Positions 5,970 through 14,047 are shown, numbered from the stretch's first letter. The stretch is 35,500 nt of DNA from MHLP01 sp043736515 (GCA_043736515.1 JAYTCK010000010.1:1-35500), one strand, 5' to 3'. Numbers and translations are program-made. The notes: generated by a model from the letters alone, not told the origin.

Positions 5970-5999
5970 TTGACTTTAATGGCATTTGTATGATATAAT
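5970..5999 (+). promoter_or_regulatory. Sigma70-like promoter of the 6058 operon
   Basis: TTGACT (5970-5975), an 18-bp spacer and a perfect TATAAT (5994-5999). AGGAGA at 6047-6052 serves the ATG at 6058, so this operon has an ordinary leader, unlike many neighbours. Confidence 0.75.
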
Positions 6000-6057
6000 A
6001 TTACTAGATAAGTTTGTGTTAAGGTTGTTTGACAACCGAATATTTTAGGAGAATTCA

Positions 6058-6924
6058 ATGAAAGAACTGATTGATGAGCTGCCAGCGATAGCCTTGGGAT
6101 TGATGAATTTATTCCAGGGTCGTCGGGGTGGTCATGCATCCGGTGATGGTGGTGCTGCCGAGAAATCTTTTCTCGTCGCGCTCGTCGAGACGATTGTGAG
6201 GGTGTGGGAGGAAAAGGGTGGGAGCATGAAGGATGAAAGCGAAATGCTTGAGTCCCTCTTTTCCAATCCTGATCCCAGTGCCAAGAGCGCAAAACTGTTG
6301 CCGCAGGAACACATAAAAATTTCGGCCGTCATCAGGGCGATGACACCTGCCGAACGGAAGGTCTTCCGAATTGCACTCTTTCTCATGAACCCTGAAGTCG
6401 CGACGATCGAGACGCCTGGGATGCCGGAGAAAAAAGACAGCGATGGAAAAGTCGAAAAAAAGGGTGTCAAAGCAACCGTGCGCACAGAAAAGACGGGTGC
6501 AGATTCCCGCGTCAATGTTCTTCGTGGGATTGCCGAGCACGTGGATGACGATCTTGGTAACGCCGACGAAGTTGCAGCAATGCTACGAGATACCGGTGCT
6601 CTCGGTGGAGATAATGAAGCACTTTCTTTTCTGCAAAAAGCGATGACCGGTATTAAAAATCTTCTTTGTAAACTACTTGGAGTAGCGACGATTGAGGAAA
6701 TTACACCGAGTCTCGTCTATGAACGACTCAAGGGTGAGCTGGACCAGACGCCTGTCCCCATGGGGCCGATACGATACATCATCAACTCCGTCTTGTTGGG
6801 AGGTGAAAATGCTGAATTGGTTTTGATTCCTCGGTGGATAAAGAACCTCAAGCGTAAGACTTCAAAATCACAACCACGACGTGGCCCGCTCGAATATCAC
6901 GAGCGGATACCCCCTACCCTTTAG
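6058..6924 (+). CDS. Hypothetical soluble protein, first gene of a two-gene operon
   Basis: A 288-residue protein with a strong promoter and Shine-Dalgarno. It starts MKELIDELPAIALGLMNLFQ, has no clear membrane segment or signal peptide, and is mostly helical in composition. A charged Lys-rich linker (EKKDSDGKVEKKG) lies near residues 123-137. The centre holds acidic HVDDDLGNADEVAAML and the C-terminus is basic (RWIKNLKRKTSKSQPRRG). I do not recognise a family. The next gene starts 9 nt after its stop with its own AGGAGA, so the two are almost certainly co-transcribed and may work together; a cytoplasmic partner of the membrane protein is a reasonable inference. Confidence 0.8.
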   Translation: MKELIDELPAIALGLMNLFQGRRGGHASGDGGAAEKSFLVALVETIVRVWEEKGGSMKDESEMLESLFSNPDPSAKSAKLLPQEHIKISAVIRAMTPAERKVFRIALFLMNPEVATIETPGMPEKKDSDGKVEKKGVKATVRTEKTGADSRVNVLRGIAEHVDDDLGNADEVAAMLRDTGALGGDNEALSFLQKAMTGIKNLLCKLLGVATIEEITPSLVYERLKGELDQTPVPMGPIRYIINSVLLGGENAELVLIPRWIKNLKRKTSKSQPRRGPLEYHERIPPTL

Positions 6925-6933
6925 GAGAAAATT

Positions 6934-8691
6934 ATGTTTGCAAAAGTTCTACGGGTGGTCAATGCCCCCTACCGTGATGGCGCTGCCGCCATTTACACAT
7001 GGGGACTCACATACCTCGGACTCCTCTGGATTGCCGCGGTGTGGGATTTTCAAGCCTTTGCAGTCGGACTCATGTGGTTTGTCGGAATTGCCCTTTTCCC
7101 GATTGCATATTTACAACCGGCTAGTTTAGGCGTTCTTTCCACGATTGAGTGGCTGAACAGAAGGGACCCAACTAACAGATGGGATACCGCTCGTTTTGGT
7201 GTACTCCTGTTTATCTGCATCATGGGTGCTGGTGGGCTTGCTATTCTTCTGTCGTTTATCGATGCAGGGATGGCATTCCCCATTGTCATTCCGATGATCC
7301 TCATGATCGTCGCGTGCATGGGATACGCAGGAAAAGTAAACACAGAACGCTGGATGGTTGTGCTTGCAGTCCTGGCAACGCTCATCGCGGTTTTCTCAAC
7401 GCTCAAGGTGATGCCTTACGACAAGTGGTCGAGAGGCATATACGAGAGCACAGGCTACTCGGTGGATGTCGCGCCTAGCAAGGGAGATGTCGCGGCTCGA
7501 AAGGCTTATGAAGAAAACAGGAGACTCGCTGACGTTGCAGTCGGACAGTGCATCGCTGACGCGAAGATGCGCTATAAAAACAAGGTGGTTAATGAAAGCA
7601 TTATCGCCAAAGAAAATGCTGCATGCCAAGCGCGCTATGCGATTGCGGACGATCCCTCGGCTCATTCTGAGCCCACCCCCGAAGCAATACTTCAGGCCGA
7701 ACGTGAAAATGCGGCACTGCTGAAAAGTCTCGAGGTGGGGTGTATCAACATGATCAAGGATGCAAAGCTGAAGCGTAACCCGCCACTACCACTTGATGCA
7801 AGCGATCGTGCCAAGATGAAAGAGTGCAGTACCAAGTACAAGCAGGTAGCCTCCTCACCTCCTCACAAGGATGGTGCAGCCAGCAGTCAGCGAGGAGCAG
7901 CAGGAGCAAAAAAGCCTGATGGGGTCTGGGGTGCATTCATGCACTACTGGAACCAGTTTGAACGCCTCAGGGAAACCAACTTCTGGTTATGGGCGGTAAT
8001 CCTTTTAATCGCGCACGTTCCGCTTTGGTATCTCGGAAAGTGGATATGGAGGAAGCTACGAGGCGAGACGGAAACGACGAAAGTTGTAACAAAAAGCAGC
8101 GCAACGGGGACCATCTTCGGGATGACCGCGTTCGAATGGATAGTCGGTATTACGGCGATCTGGCTCGTACTCTCCATCGTAGCGGGGAAATTCATAACAA
8201 GTGGTGCTGAGCTTCGCGGGGTGTTTGAGGGCAAGATGTCGGCTGTGTCTGCTGAAAAAGTGACAGGGTATCCGGGGCAATTCTTTACCGCGGACGAATT
8301 AGGGCATTGGCAAGCACGAGTGGAAACGCCGCACATTCATCCTTTTTTTGGAGAGATGGGCGGCCCGCTTGAGATGGTCAAGCTTGTTGATTCAGGAAAG
8401 AGGGCGGATATGGTGAGCCAGTTCGAAAGCGGTAGAGGTTTCATCGTTATGGTGAATAAACTCGATCCGAAGAAGGATATCGTCTTCAATAACAATGTGT
8501 GCCCTGCGGCAAAAATTCCCGCAGGTGGAAATCGGCATCAGACGGTATGTACTTCGACTGGCAGGTCGGGTGATGGATCACTGCGGTTCAGTATTGAGAT
8601 GGGATGGAGCGCCACCGAAAGGTATGCGGTGCTCATTCAATCTGATGGTGGTCCGGCCATTAAGCTCCGCTTCGCTCCGAAGTATCCCTAG
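6934..8691 (+). CDS. Large multi-pass membrane protein of unknown function
   Basis: A 585-residue protein. Membrane segments cluster at the N-terminus (about residues 23-65, 88-110, 112-130 and 138-155). A polar region of about 180 residues (165-340) carries four to six Cys, Ala/Glu-rich helices and a Lys/Pro-rich stretch. Two more membrane segments follow (about 350-370 and 395-415), then a C-terminal domain of about 170 residues with two Cys, FNNNVCPAAK and QTVCTSTG, which could form a disulfide if outside the cell. No domain is recognised. AGGAGA stands 6 nt before the ATG. A strong terminator ends the two-gene operon. Confidence 0.8.
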   Translation: MFAKVLRVVNAPYRDGAAAIYTWGLTYLGLLWIAAVWDFQAFAVGLMWFVGIALFPIAYLQPASLGVLSTIEWLNRRDPTNRWDTARFGVLLFICIMGAGGLAILLSFIDAGMAFPIVIPMILMIVACMGYAGKVNTERWMVVLAVLATLIAVFSTLKVMPYDKWSRGIYESTGYSVDVAPSKGDVAARKAYEENRRLADVAVGQCIADAKMRYKNKVVNESIIAKENAACQARYAIADDPSAHSEPTPEAILQAERENAALLKSLEVGCINMIKDAKLKRNPPLPLDASDRAKMKECSTKYKQVASSPPHKDGAASSQRGAAGAKKPDGVWGAFMHYWNQFERLRETNFWLWAVILLIAHVPLWYLGKWIWRKLRGETETTKVVTKSSATGTIFGMTAFEWIVGITAIWLVLSIVAGKFITSGAELRGVFEGKMSAVSAEKVTGYPGQFFTADELGHWQARVETPHIHPFFGEMGGPLEMVKLVDSGKRADMVSQFESGRGFIVMVNKLDPKKDIVFNNNVCPAAKIPAGGNRHQTVCTSTGRSGDGSLRFSIEMGWSATERYAVLIQSDGGPAIKLRFAPKYP

Positions 8692-8716
8692 TTCTTTGTT
8701 TTTGGTGCTTTTGCAC

Positions 8717-8747
8717 AAAACCGAGCGTTTATCGCTCGGTTTTTTTA
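8717..8747 (+). terminator. Intrinsic terminator of the 6058-8691 operon
   Basis: AAAACCGAGCG and CGCTCGGTTTT pair around a 5-nt loop and a T-run follows. Confidence 0.9.
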
Positions 8748-8775
8748 TTACCGACGCAAGCCTTGTGAGCACAGG

Positions 8776-9153
8776 CTACGGGGTTGGGATCGTTGTGGGC
8801 TGCTGCGGCAAGGTGCCGAGGCCTGCACTGTTATTTATGCCGAGTTCAGTTTGTAACCAACCGAGAATTGCCCAAAATGTGATCATGACAAAAATGGTTA
8901 TTAGGCCCCAGAAAATAATCTGCTTTCCTTCTTCGTTGCCTTTGACGTCTTCAGCGTGATTAATGAATTTTACTATCCCCCAGAAAAAAACAAGTACAGC
9001 TAATCCCAACAAAACAGGAACAATTGCGATGAGCACGGAAATGATGCCGTCAAATATGCTTCCCACATCCTGAGCTGATGCTGCTTGTGGAAAAATGAGC
9101 GCGGCCACTGCTCCCACGCTAAAGAGCTTTACTTTTGAGAGTATTTTAAACAT
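8776..9153 (-). CDS. T4SS pilin-like small membrane protein (array member 8)
   Basis: From ATG 9153 the product has 125 residues: a signal peptide (MFKILSKVKLFSVGAVAALI...AASAQ), a first membrane helix (VLIAIVPVLLGLAVLVFFWG), a short charged loop (FINHAEDVKGNEEGKQ), a second helix (IIFWGLITIFVMITFWAILG) and a short Pro/Thr-rich tail. This signal peptide-helix-charged loop-helix plan is that of VirB2/TrbC-like T4SS pilins. The frame is open further upstream, but 9153 is preferred because the signal peptide starts there and the codon overlaps the end of the previous gene by 8 nt, which suggests translational coupling. Closest in-window relatives are the 9558 and 10115 genes. Confidence 0.85.
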   Translation of the reverse strand: MFKILSKVKLFSVGAVAALIFPQAASAQDVGSIFDGIISVLIAIVPVLLGLAVLVFFWGIVKFINHAEDVKGNEEGKQIIFWGLITIFVMITFWAILGWLQTELGINNSAGLGTLPQQPTTIPTP

Positions 9154-9460
9154 ATTCCATAAGACCTGAGTCCGCCCCAATACTGCTAATAATAAGACGC
9201 ATGATGCTAAAGACTGAAACCATAATGAACATACCAACGATACCCCACAACATTGCTCGTCTCCCCTCTTCACGCTTTTTTTCATCATCAGGGCTCCAAA
9301 TATAGCGTGCGACACCAAAAAAGAAATATGCCGATGCGACGGCAAACATCATTGCAATGAGAGGGTTTAAAATCTCTGTGCTTATCTTGCCAATGAACGT
9401 AAGAACAGGCTGCGGAATTGGTGGTGTCTGTGCCTCTGCTGTTTTAATGAAAAAATCCAT
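9146..9460 (-). CDS. T4SS pilin-like small membrane protein (array member 7)
   Basis: A 104-residue protein, MDFFIKTAEAQTPPIPQP..., with a truncated signal-like start, a first helix (PLIAMMFAVASAYFFFGVAR), the charged loop YIWSPDDEKKREEGRRA and a second helix (MLWGIVGMFIMVSVFSIMRL). It has the array plan but no obvious cleaved signal peptide: the AEAQ motif lies at residues 8-11 without a long hydrophobic stretch before it. Its 3' end overlaps the next gene. A terminator lies upstream, so this pair has its own promoter. Confidence 0.82.
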   Translation of the reverse strand: MDFFIKTAEAQTPPIPQPVLTFIGKISTEILNPLIAMMFAVASAYFFFGVARYIWSPDDEKKREEGRRAMLWGIVGMFIMVSVFSIMRLIISSIGADSGLMEYV

Positions 9461-9510
9461 ATTTATTATTATACCAAGTACAAATAAATTTGGCGATTAG
9501 ATTAGACAAA

Positions 9511-9542
9511 AAAACACCCCGATAATATTTGGGGTGCTTTTT
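9511..9542. terminator. Terminator between pilin-like genes
   Basis: CACCCC/GGGGTG stem; on the minus strand it ends in a run of T residues, separating the 9558 gene from the 9146-9460 pair. The + strand side also has five T residues. Confidence 0.8.
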
Positions 9543-9557
9543 AAGAATATCGTCTGA

Positions 9558-9914
9558 CTATTGAGCAGTTGGGACCACAAATGCTGGAGGAGCAGATGTA
9601 ACTACGGTTCCTTCCAATCCAAGCTGATCTTGGAACCAGCCGAGAATACCCCAAAGTGCAACCATGACGAAGAGAGCGATCATGCCCCAAATCATAAGGT
9701 TCTTGCCGTCGAGCTTTGAAGACTCGTCGCTTGTGCTTGAGATGTATTTGACCAAGCCCCAGAAAAAGACGAGGACTGCGAGTCCCATCACGATTGGGAT
9801 GAGTGCGGTAACTAATCCCCCAAATCCGTCAACAAGGGTCTGTACTCCTGCAAAGCCCTGAGCGAATGATACTGTGGGGACTGCAAATAATGCTCCGATG
9901 ATTAATTTCTTCAT
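9558..9914 (-). CDS. T4SS pilin-like small membrane protein (array member 6)
   Basis: From ATG 9914 the product has 118 residues: signal peptide MKKLIIGALFAVPTVSFAQ, first helix (ALIPIVMGLAVLVFFWGLV), loop KYISSTSDESSKLDGKN, second helix (LMIWGMIALFVMVALWGILG) and a tail ending APPAFVVPTAQ. The frame extends upstream, but only 9914 gives a signal peptide. It is isolated by a terminator downstream and a 200-bp gap upstream, so it may be expressed separately, as expected for a major pilin. Strong similarity to the 8776 product (LAVLVFFWG, W-x-ILGW-x-Q) marks a recent duplication. Confidence 0.87.
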   Translation of the reverse strand: MKKLIIGALFAVPTVSFAQGFAGVQTLVDGFGGLVTALIPIVMGLAVLVFFWGLVKYISSTSDESSKLDGKNLMIWGMIALFVMVALWGILGWFQDQLGLEGTVVTSAPPAFVVPTAQ

Positions 9915-9930
9915 ATTAAAAGAATTTATT

Positions 9931-9945
9931 TGTGTTAATAACACA
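9931..9945. promoter_or_regulatory. 15-bp palindrome upstream of the 9558 gene (possible operator)
   Basis: TGTGTTA-A-TAACACA is a perfect inverted repeat 17 nt before the ATG at 9914, a usual place for a repressor site or 5'-UTR hairpin. No regulator is known. Confidence 0.35.
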
Positions 9946-10114
9946 TAACTAAGTGAATAATTTAGCAAACATAAAATACAATACCCTCTAATAATAGCCC
10001 ATATGACTCTGTTTCGCAATGATTTTATGGGGTTACCTGTGAATAAGTTCACAGTGTATATAATTAGCTCTTTTTTGACAAAAGCGTACATCACACACTC
10101 CATTCATGCGATTT

Positions 10115-10483
10115 TCACGGACAAATCTGATTGCCGTTCTTATCCACATAACATACCAGGGATGCGTCAATTCCAAGTGTGTCGACAAGAATAAGCTGGA
10201 CAATTGCCCAAAGTGAGACTAACACAAGAAATGAAATGAGCCCCCAGATAATAAGGTGTTTGCCGGTTTCGTGTTCCTTGGTGTCTGCCGCGTTGTTGAT
10301 AAACTTCACTAATCCCCAGAAAAGGACGAGTAGTGCAAGTATCCAGAAAAAATATCCCAGCTGTACGAGTATATTGTAAATTAATTGGCCAGCGTCAAAG
10401 ATGTTGCTTACTTGTGCAAAAAGTGCGATCGGGATTAAAAACACAAATAGCGAGATGAGGATACTAGGGAAAATTGGTTTCAT
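10115..10483 (-). CDS. T4SS pilin-like small membrane protein (array member 5)
   Basis: A 122-residue protein with signal peptide MKPIFPSILISLFVFLIPIA...FAQ, first helix (YFFWILALLVLFWGLVKF), loop INNAADTKEHETGKH, second helix (LIIWGLISFLVLVSLWAIVQ) and a tail with two Cys, VCYVDKNGNQIC. The tail Cys pair is unusual among the array members and could form a disulfide outside. It follows the 10493 gene by 9 nt and is therefore in the same operon. Confidence 0.87.
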   Translation of the reverse strand: MKPIFPSILISLFVFLIPIALFAQVSNIFDAGQLIYNILVQLGYFFWILALLVLFWGLVKFINNAADTKEHETGKHLIIWGLISFLVLVSLWAIVQLILVDTLGIDASLVCYVDKNGNQICP

Positions 10484-10492
10484 GATTTGATG

Positions 10493-10858
10493 TTAAGCAG
10501 TCGTACCCCCGGGTGGACTAATAATGGGTATGCCGACTGCTCCCCAGCCAAAAGTTGCAGAAAGGATGGCAAGCAGACCCCAAAGTCCAAATACAACAGC
10601 AATGCCGATAATGGCCCATAAAAGGTAGCTCCTAATACTTTCGCGCATTTTTGCATCGTCTGCATGTGAAAGATATACCACGACGCCGTATGCGAGTCCG
10701 ACTCCAAGCGAGACAAAAAGCAATATCACGCCATACTTCACAATCGCGATAATCAGTTCTGCGAACTGCCGAAAAGTACCTGGTGCTTGTGCCACAGCAA
10801 GTGAGGGAATGAGTGCTACTGCTACAATCAGAAGTTGTTTTAAATAATTATTTGTCAT
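10493..10858 (-). CDS. T4SS pilin-like small membrane protein (array member 4)
   Basis: A 121-residue protein with signal peptide MTNNYLKQLLIVAVALIPSL...AVAQ, first helix (YGVILLFVSLGVGLAYGVVV), loop YLSHADDAKMRESIRS, second helix (YLLWAIIGIAVVFGLWGLLA) and a Gly/Pro-rich tail. It shares the W-x-I/L-x-G-x6-W pattern of the second helix with members 5, 6 and 8. Four nt separate it from the 10863 gene. Confidence 0.87.
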   Translation of the reverse strand: MTNNYLKQLLIVAVALIPSLAVAQAPGTFRQFAELIIAIVKYGVILLFVSLGVGLAYGVVVYLSHADDAKMRESIRSYLLWAIIGIAVVFGLWGLLAILSATFGWGAVGIPIISPPGGTTA

Positions 10859-10862
10859 ATGT

Positions 10863-11204
10863 TTATTCCCTAAAAATGTCTACAGTGCCTGAAATAAAGT
10901 TTGCAATAACCGTAGCACCGACAATGATGGCGACGCCAACCAGGGTCCATACGATCGCTCTCTTTGCGTCGGTGATCTGCTTTTCATTATCACCGGCGGT
11001 CACAAGAAGATACCCGACGTAGACAATGGCGACAACGAGTACGGGTATACCTACTGCCTGAATGATGTCGATGAGTAACAAAATAAAATCCTTTAGGGTG
11101 TATCCTGCTCCCGGTGTAGGGTTTTGGAGCCTTGTCTGCGCAAAAAGCTGAAGCGGGATAAGCGTCATCGTGATTGCGGAAATGATGTGCGTGTAGCGTA
11201 ACAT
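10863..11204 (-). CDS. T4SS pilin-like small membrane protein (array member 3, AGDNE subgroup)
   Basis: A 113-residue protein with signal peptide (ending LFAQ), first helix (VGIPVLVVAIVYVGYLL), the loop VTAGDNEKQITDAKRA and second helix (IVWTLVGVAIIVGATVIA). The AGDNE-x-QIT-x-AKR motif between two helices is typical of the T4SS-pilin family common in Patescibacteria. It is nearly the same as in the 11211 product, so the two are recent duplicates. Confidence 0.9.
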   Translation of the reverse strand: MLRYTHIISAITMTLIPLQLFAQTRLQNPTPGAGYTLKDFILLLIDIIQAVGIPVLVVAIVYVGYLLVTAGDNEKQITDAKRAIVWTLVGVAIIVGATVIANFISGTVDIFRE

Positions 11205-11210
11205 AATATT

Positions 11211-11585
11211 TTAAGGAACACCTGCTCCGAGACTGAGGACGGTTGCTTCAATTGCCATAGCGATAACTTTTGCACCAATCAGCACAGCGGCACCGACGAG
11301 CGTCCAGAGAATCGTTTTTCGAGCCTTGGTAATCTGGGCTTCGTTATCGCCTGCCGTGACAAAAAGAAAACCTCCGTAAATGATAAAGAGCACAATAATA
11401 GGCATGCCAAATAAAAATACAATGTCGACAAGTGCCAAAAGAAATTCGGGTATCGTTTTTATGGGTGTGCCATCTCTCCCGGCTATGGTAATTGGATTTT
11501 CATAGCGACCCGCCTGCGCCTCTGCCACAAGAGCGACACTATAAAAAAGAATGGGGATATATGTTTTGAGAATGTTTTTTTGCAT
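11211..11585 (-). CDS. T4SS pilin-like small membrane protein (array member 2, AGDNE subgroup)
   Basis: A 124-residue protein with signal peptide (MQKNILKTYIPILFYSVALV...EAQA), an extended outside segment (YENPITIAGRDGTPIKTIPE), first helix (FGMPIIVLFIIYGGFLF), loop VTAGDNEAQITKARKT and second helix (ILWTLVGAAVLIGAKVIA). Spacing to the next gene is 6 nt, so it is part of the operon. Confidence 0.9.
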   Translation of the reverse strand: MQKNILKTYIPILFYSVALVAEAQAGRYENPITIAGRDGTPIKTIPEFLLALVDIVFLFGMPIIVLFIIYGGFLFVTAGDNEAQITKARKTILWTLVGAAVLIGAKVIAMAIEATVLSLGAGVP

Positions 11586-11597
11586 AACAATGGCGGT

Positions 11598-12035
11598 TTA
11601 AGGTGCGGCCTCTAAATAGTTGACCCTTGAGTCCGTGCCGACAAAGAAGGTTACGATCATATTGATCGTTAGCCACGCAGCGAGTGCGACGACGAGGCCC
11701 CAAAACACCATCCAGAAAACCTCTTTTGCTTGAGTAATCTTGCTCTCATTGCCCGCATTGGTGAGCCACAGAAAACCGGCATAAGCGAACATCACAGCGG
11801 CAATAGGTGCGGCGATACGGAATATAAGAAAATTGATAACTATTTGTGCAAGAAGAATAAGATCATCAAAGGTGCAGCGCTCTTCTGCTGCAACTGCTCC
11901 ACCAACGAGTGCGCCGTTTCCGCAGGGAATAAGTCCTGATCGTGTTTTTGCCTGTGCAAGAGCTGTGCTCGGCATGAAGGCGACAATCATGAGGCTAAGG
12001 AGTACCGTGGCAAGTATTTGGGTGAAAAATTTCAT
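11598..12035 (-). CDS. T4SS pilin-like small membrane protein (array member 1)
   Basis: A 145-residue protein with signal peptide (MKFFTQILATVLLSLMIVAF...ALAQ). The mature outside segment has two Cys (LIPCGNGALVGGAVAAEERC). The first helix is hydrophobic (IAAPIAAVMFAYAGFLWL), the loop is TNAGNESKITQAKEVF and the second helix FWGLVVALAAWLTINMIV. It belongs to the AGDNE subgroup with AGNE in place of AGDNE. It is the first pilin gene after the solute-binding-like gene, 6 nt downstream of it. Confidence 0.9.
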   Translation of the reverse strand: MKFFTQILATVLLSLMIVAFMPSTALAQAKTRSGLIPCGNGALVGGAVAAEERCTFDDLILLAQIVINFLIFRIAAPIAAVMFAYAGFLWLTNAGNESKITQAKEVFWMVFWGLVVALAAWLTINMIVTFFVGTDSRVNYLEAAP

Positions 12036-12041
12036 ATAAAA

Positions 12042-13361
12042 CTATTTCTGGTAAGGAAGAAGGAGCAATCTAAATTTATTGTTAAGTTTGATTACTGCTT
12101 CAGCCACACTGTCTCGTCCTGATGAAATTGATTCAATAGCATCCTGAAGGGCCATATCGGTCTCGCTGGGCTGCGGGTCAAGCCATGCCCGAGAACGGAT
12201 TGCGGAATCATAAAACACTGAAGTAGCGGCGTCTGTGGGACGAACATTCAGTAGATCGCGCCTTACGGGCGGAAGATTAAAAACAGCGGCGAACTCTTGG
12301 GATGGTTTCTGATCCAAAAGTCGCTGTACTGCAACAAATGCGGTTATTTTATTGCGGGAAGACTTGAGCACCGCGAGTCCGTGCACACGCGCAAGTGTGA
12401 TCTCGGTGGTTGTCTCACGAGGTAGAGGCATGGGGGCTACAGAAAAGTTCAAGTGTGGATTCTTTTCTTGAAGTGCTCGGTATTCGCTCGTGTGTCCAAA
12501 GTATATTGCTAGGTCACCCTCGATGAACTCGTCACGCGAATTTTTGAGGGAGCGATTCCAAGTGTAAATGCTTTTGAGCGGATTGGAAAAATCCATGAAA
12601 AACCGCAGTGCAGAAACAACATTTTCATTTGGAACCACCTGCTCCCCTCTTCTATCAGAAAGCTTTTCTAACGGCACTCCGTCCACCATGGTAACAATTG
12701 GATTACCTACCTGAAGAAAGAGAGTTGCAATAATATCTTTTACATTTTCAACATTTATATATTCTCCAAAAGGAACTGCGCTTTGGGTAATATTTGTTGT
12801 CTGGCGGTCACGCTTGGTGAGCTTGGGCGACATGAGAAGAAGCTCATCCCAATATTCCGGGGGCTGCGTTATTGAGGCGTTATTGAACAGATCGCGATTC
12901 CAATACATCACCATGGGATCAATGATGAACGGGAGGGCGAGCACTCCAGTATCGCGCATGTAAATTTCTGATGCTTGCACAAACATCGCCTGAAAATTGC
13001 GTGGTGGTATCGAGGTATAAGGGATCAACTGAATTTTATCGGTGTGGCGAAGAAGGAGGTTGTCAGGAAGAAGAAGGATATCAGGCCCTTTTCCACTTGC
13101 AAGAGCTTCGACGATATCATTGTCAAATGTCTTCGGATCGTGAAAAACATATGTGACGGTAAAAGAGTCGCGGTAGAGATCATTAAAATTATTAATAACA
13201 TTTTGAGTTTCAACAGCAGAAAATGTGCCCCAAATGGTCACATTGCCTTTTGCCCCACCAATGGTTTCCTCTTCTTTCGAGCTCGGCAACGCGGAAAAAA
13301 TAATGACCGACAAGACGCCGACAACACCGAATACCGTAAGGAAAATATACTGAAATTTCAT
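12042..13361 (-). CDS. Membrane-anchored extracellular solute-binding-like protein
   Basis: From ATG 13361 the product has 439 residues: an uncleaved-looking membrane anchor (IFLTVFGVVGVLSVIIFSAL), then a bacterial family-1 solute-binding fold. Typical pieces are VTIWGTFSAVETQNVINNFN near the start, ASGKGPDILLLPD, TGVLALPFIIDPMVMYWNRD, PPEYWDELLLM and GDLAIYFGHTSEYR. Such proteins usually feed sugars to an ABC importer, but no permease or ATPase lies nearby and the protein has no lipobox. It heads the pilin array, so a role in the pilus machine or in binding surface polymers is possible. An earlier TTG start would add 12 residues; 13361 is favoured because the anchor begins there. Confidence 0.85.
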   Translation of the reverse strand: MKFQYIFLTVFGVVGVLSVIIFSALPSSKEEETIGGAKGNVTIWGTFSAVETQNVINNFNDLYRDSFTVTYVFHDPKTFDNDIVEALASGKGPDILLLPDNLLLRHTDKIQLIPYTSIPPRNFQAMFVQASEIYMRDTGVLALPFIIDPMVMYWNRDLFNNASITQPPEYWDELLLMSPKLTKRDRQTTNITQSAVPFGEYINVENVKDIIATLFLQVGNPIVTMVDGVPLEKLSDRRGEQVVPNENVVSALRFFMDFSNPLKSIYTWNRSLKNSRDEFIEGDLAIYFGHTSEYRALQEKNPHLNFSVAPMPLPRETTTEITLARVHGLAVLKSSRNKITAFVAVQRLLDQKPSQEFAAVFNLPPVRRDLLNVRPTDAATSVFYDSAIRSRAWLDPQPSETDMALQDAIESISSGRDSVAEAVIKLNNKFRLLLLPYQK

Positions 13362-13494
13362 TCCGGTAGTGAAAAATGGCATTGCTCTTTGGAGCAAGTC
13401 TGCCGCTGATAAATAATGTGGGTAATCATATAGTTCATAAGTTTAATGTGAAGTAAATTTTGGTTTGGCTCCAATGCCATTTTCCACTACCGGA
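13362..13494. repeat. Long imperfect inverted repeat directly before the 13361 start
   Basis: Arms at 13362-13395 and 13468-13494 match except for one mismatch and a 7-nt bulge; both contain ATGCCATTTT and CACTACCGGA. The loop is about 72 nt. In the mRNA of the solute-binding-like gene, the 3' arm would end at the nucleotide before AUG and the 5' arm begins 8 nt after the methyltransferase stop. There is no T-run, so it is not a simple terminator. It may control translation or be an RNA-processing site. Confidence 0.7.
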
Positions 13495-13502
13495 TCACTG
13501 TA

Positions 13503-14039
13503 TTATGCTGGTTGAGCCTTTTTAAAAATAAATCCGTAATGGTAATTCCCCGCATTGACCATTCTATCAAATATAAAGGCCACAGACTCGATGAGTTTAC
13601 GAGCTTCGAGTTCCGGAAGTACCTGGTCAGATGTTGGTCCCATACTATTAAACGAACCGGACCAATCAACAAAAAGAAGAGCCCCCCCTGGTCTTAATAC
13701 CCTCCTAGCCTCTTCGAGAACGCTCTTTTTATTGGGAGTCTGAAATAACAGATTTGAAATGATCACTGTGTCGACTGACTGATCGCGAAGTTTTGTTCCT
13801 CCAGCATCTTCAACATTGCCCCAAATAAATGAAACATTGCCGAGGTGTGCCTCTTGGCATGACTTTTCAAGCCGAGTCAGTAAATCTTTCTGAACATCAA
13901 TTGCGTAGACATTGCCGGTGCCCTTTAAGGCCTTTGCCGCCGCAATTGTATAGGCTCCAGTCCCCGCTCCAAAATCAGCAACGATTTGGCGCGGCAAAAG
14001 TCTCAGCTCCTCGATATTCTTCTCAGGGGCAGAAAACAT
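13503..14039 (-). CDS. Class I SAM-dependent methyltransferase
   Basis: A 178-residue protein with motif I VADFGAGTGAY at about residues 20-30, the acidic residue after beta-2 (VYAIDVQ), motif II-like VDTVIISNLLFQ and LRPGGALLFVDWSG. These are the SAM-binding parts of UbiE-like methyltransferases, and the short length suggests a small-molecule or unknown protein substrate. The substrate cannot be told. A consensus TATAAT lies 8 nt before the ATG, so the mRNA is likely leaderless. The neighbours do not point to a pathway. Confidence 0.9.
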   Translation of the reverse strand: MFSAPEKNIEELRLLPRQIVADFGAGTGAYTIAAAKALKGTGNVYAIDVQKDLLTRLEKSCQEAHLGNVSFIWGNVEDAGGTKLRDQSVDTVIISNLLFQTPNKKSVLEEARRVLRPGGALLFVDWSGSFNSMGPTSDQVLPELEARKLIESVAFIFDRMVNAGNYHYGFIFKKAQPA

Positions 14040-14047
14040 ATGTATAG

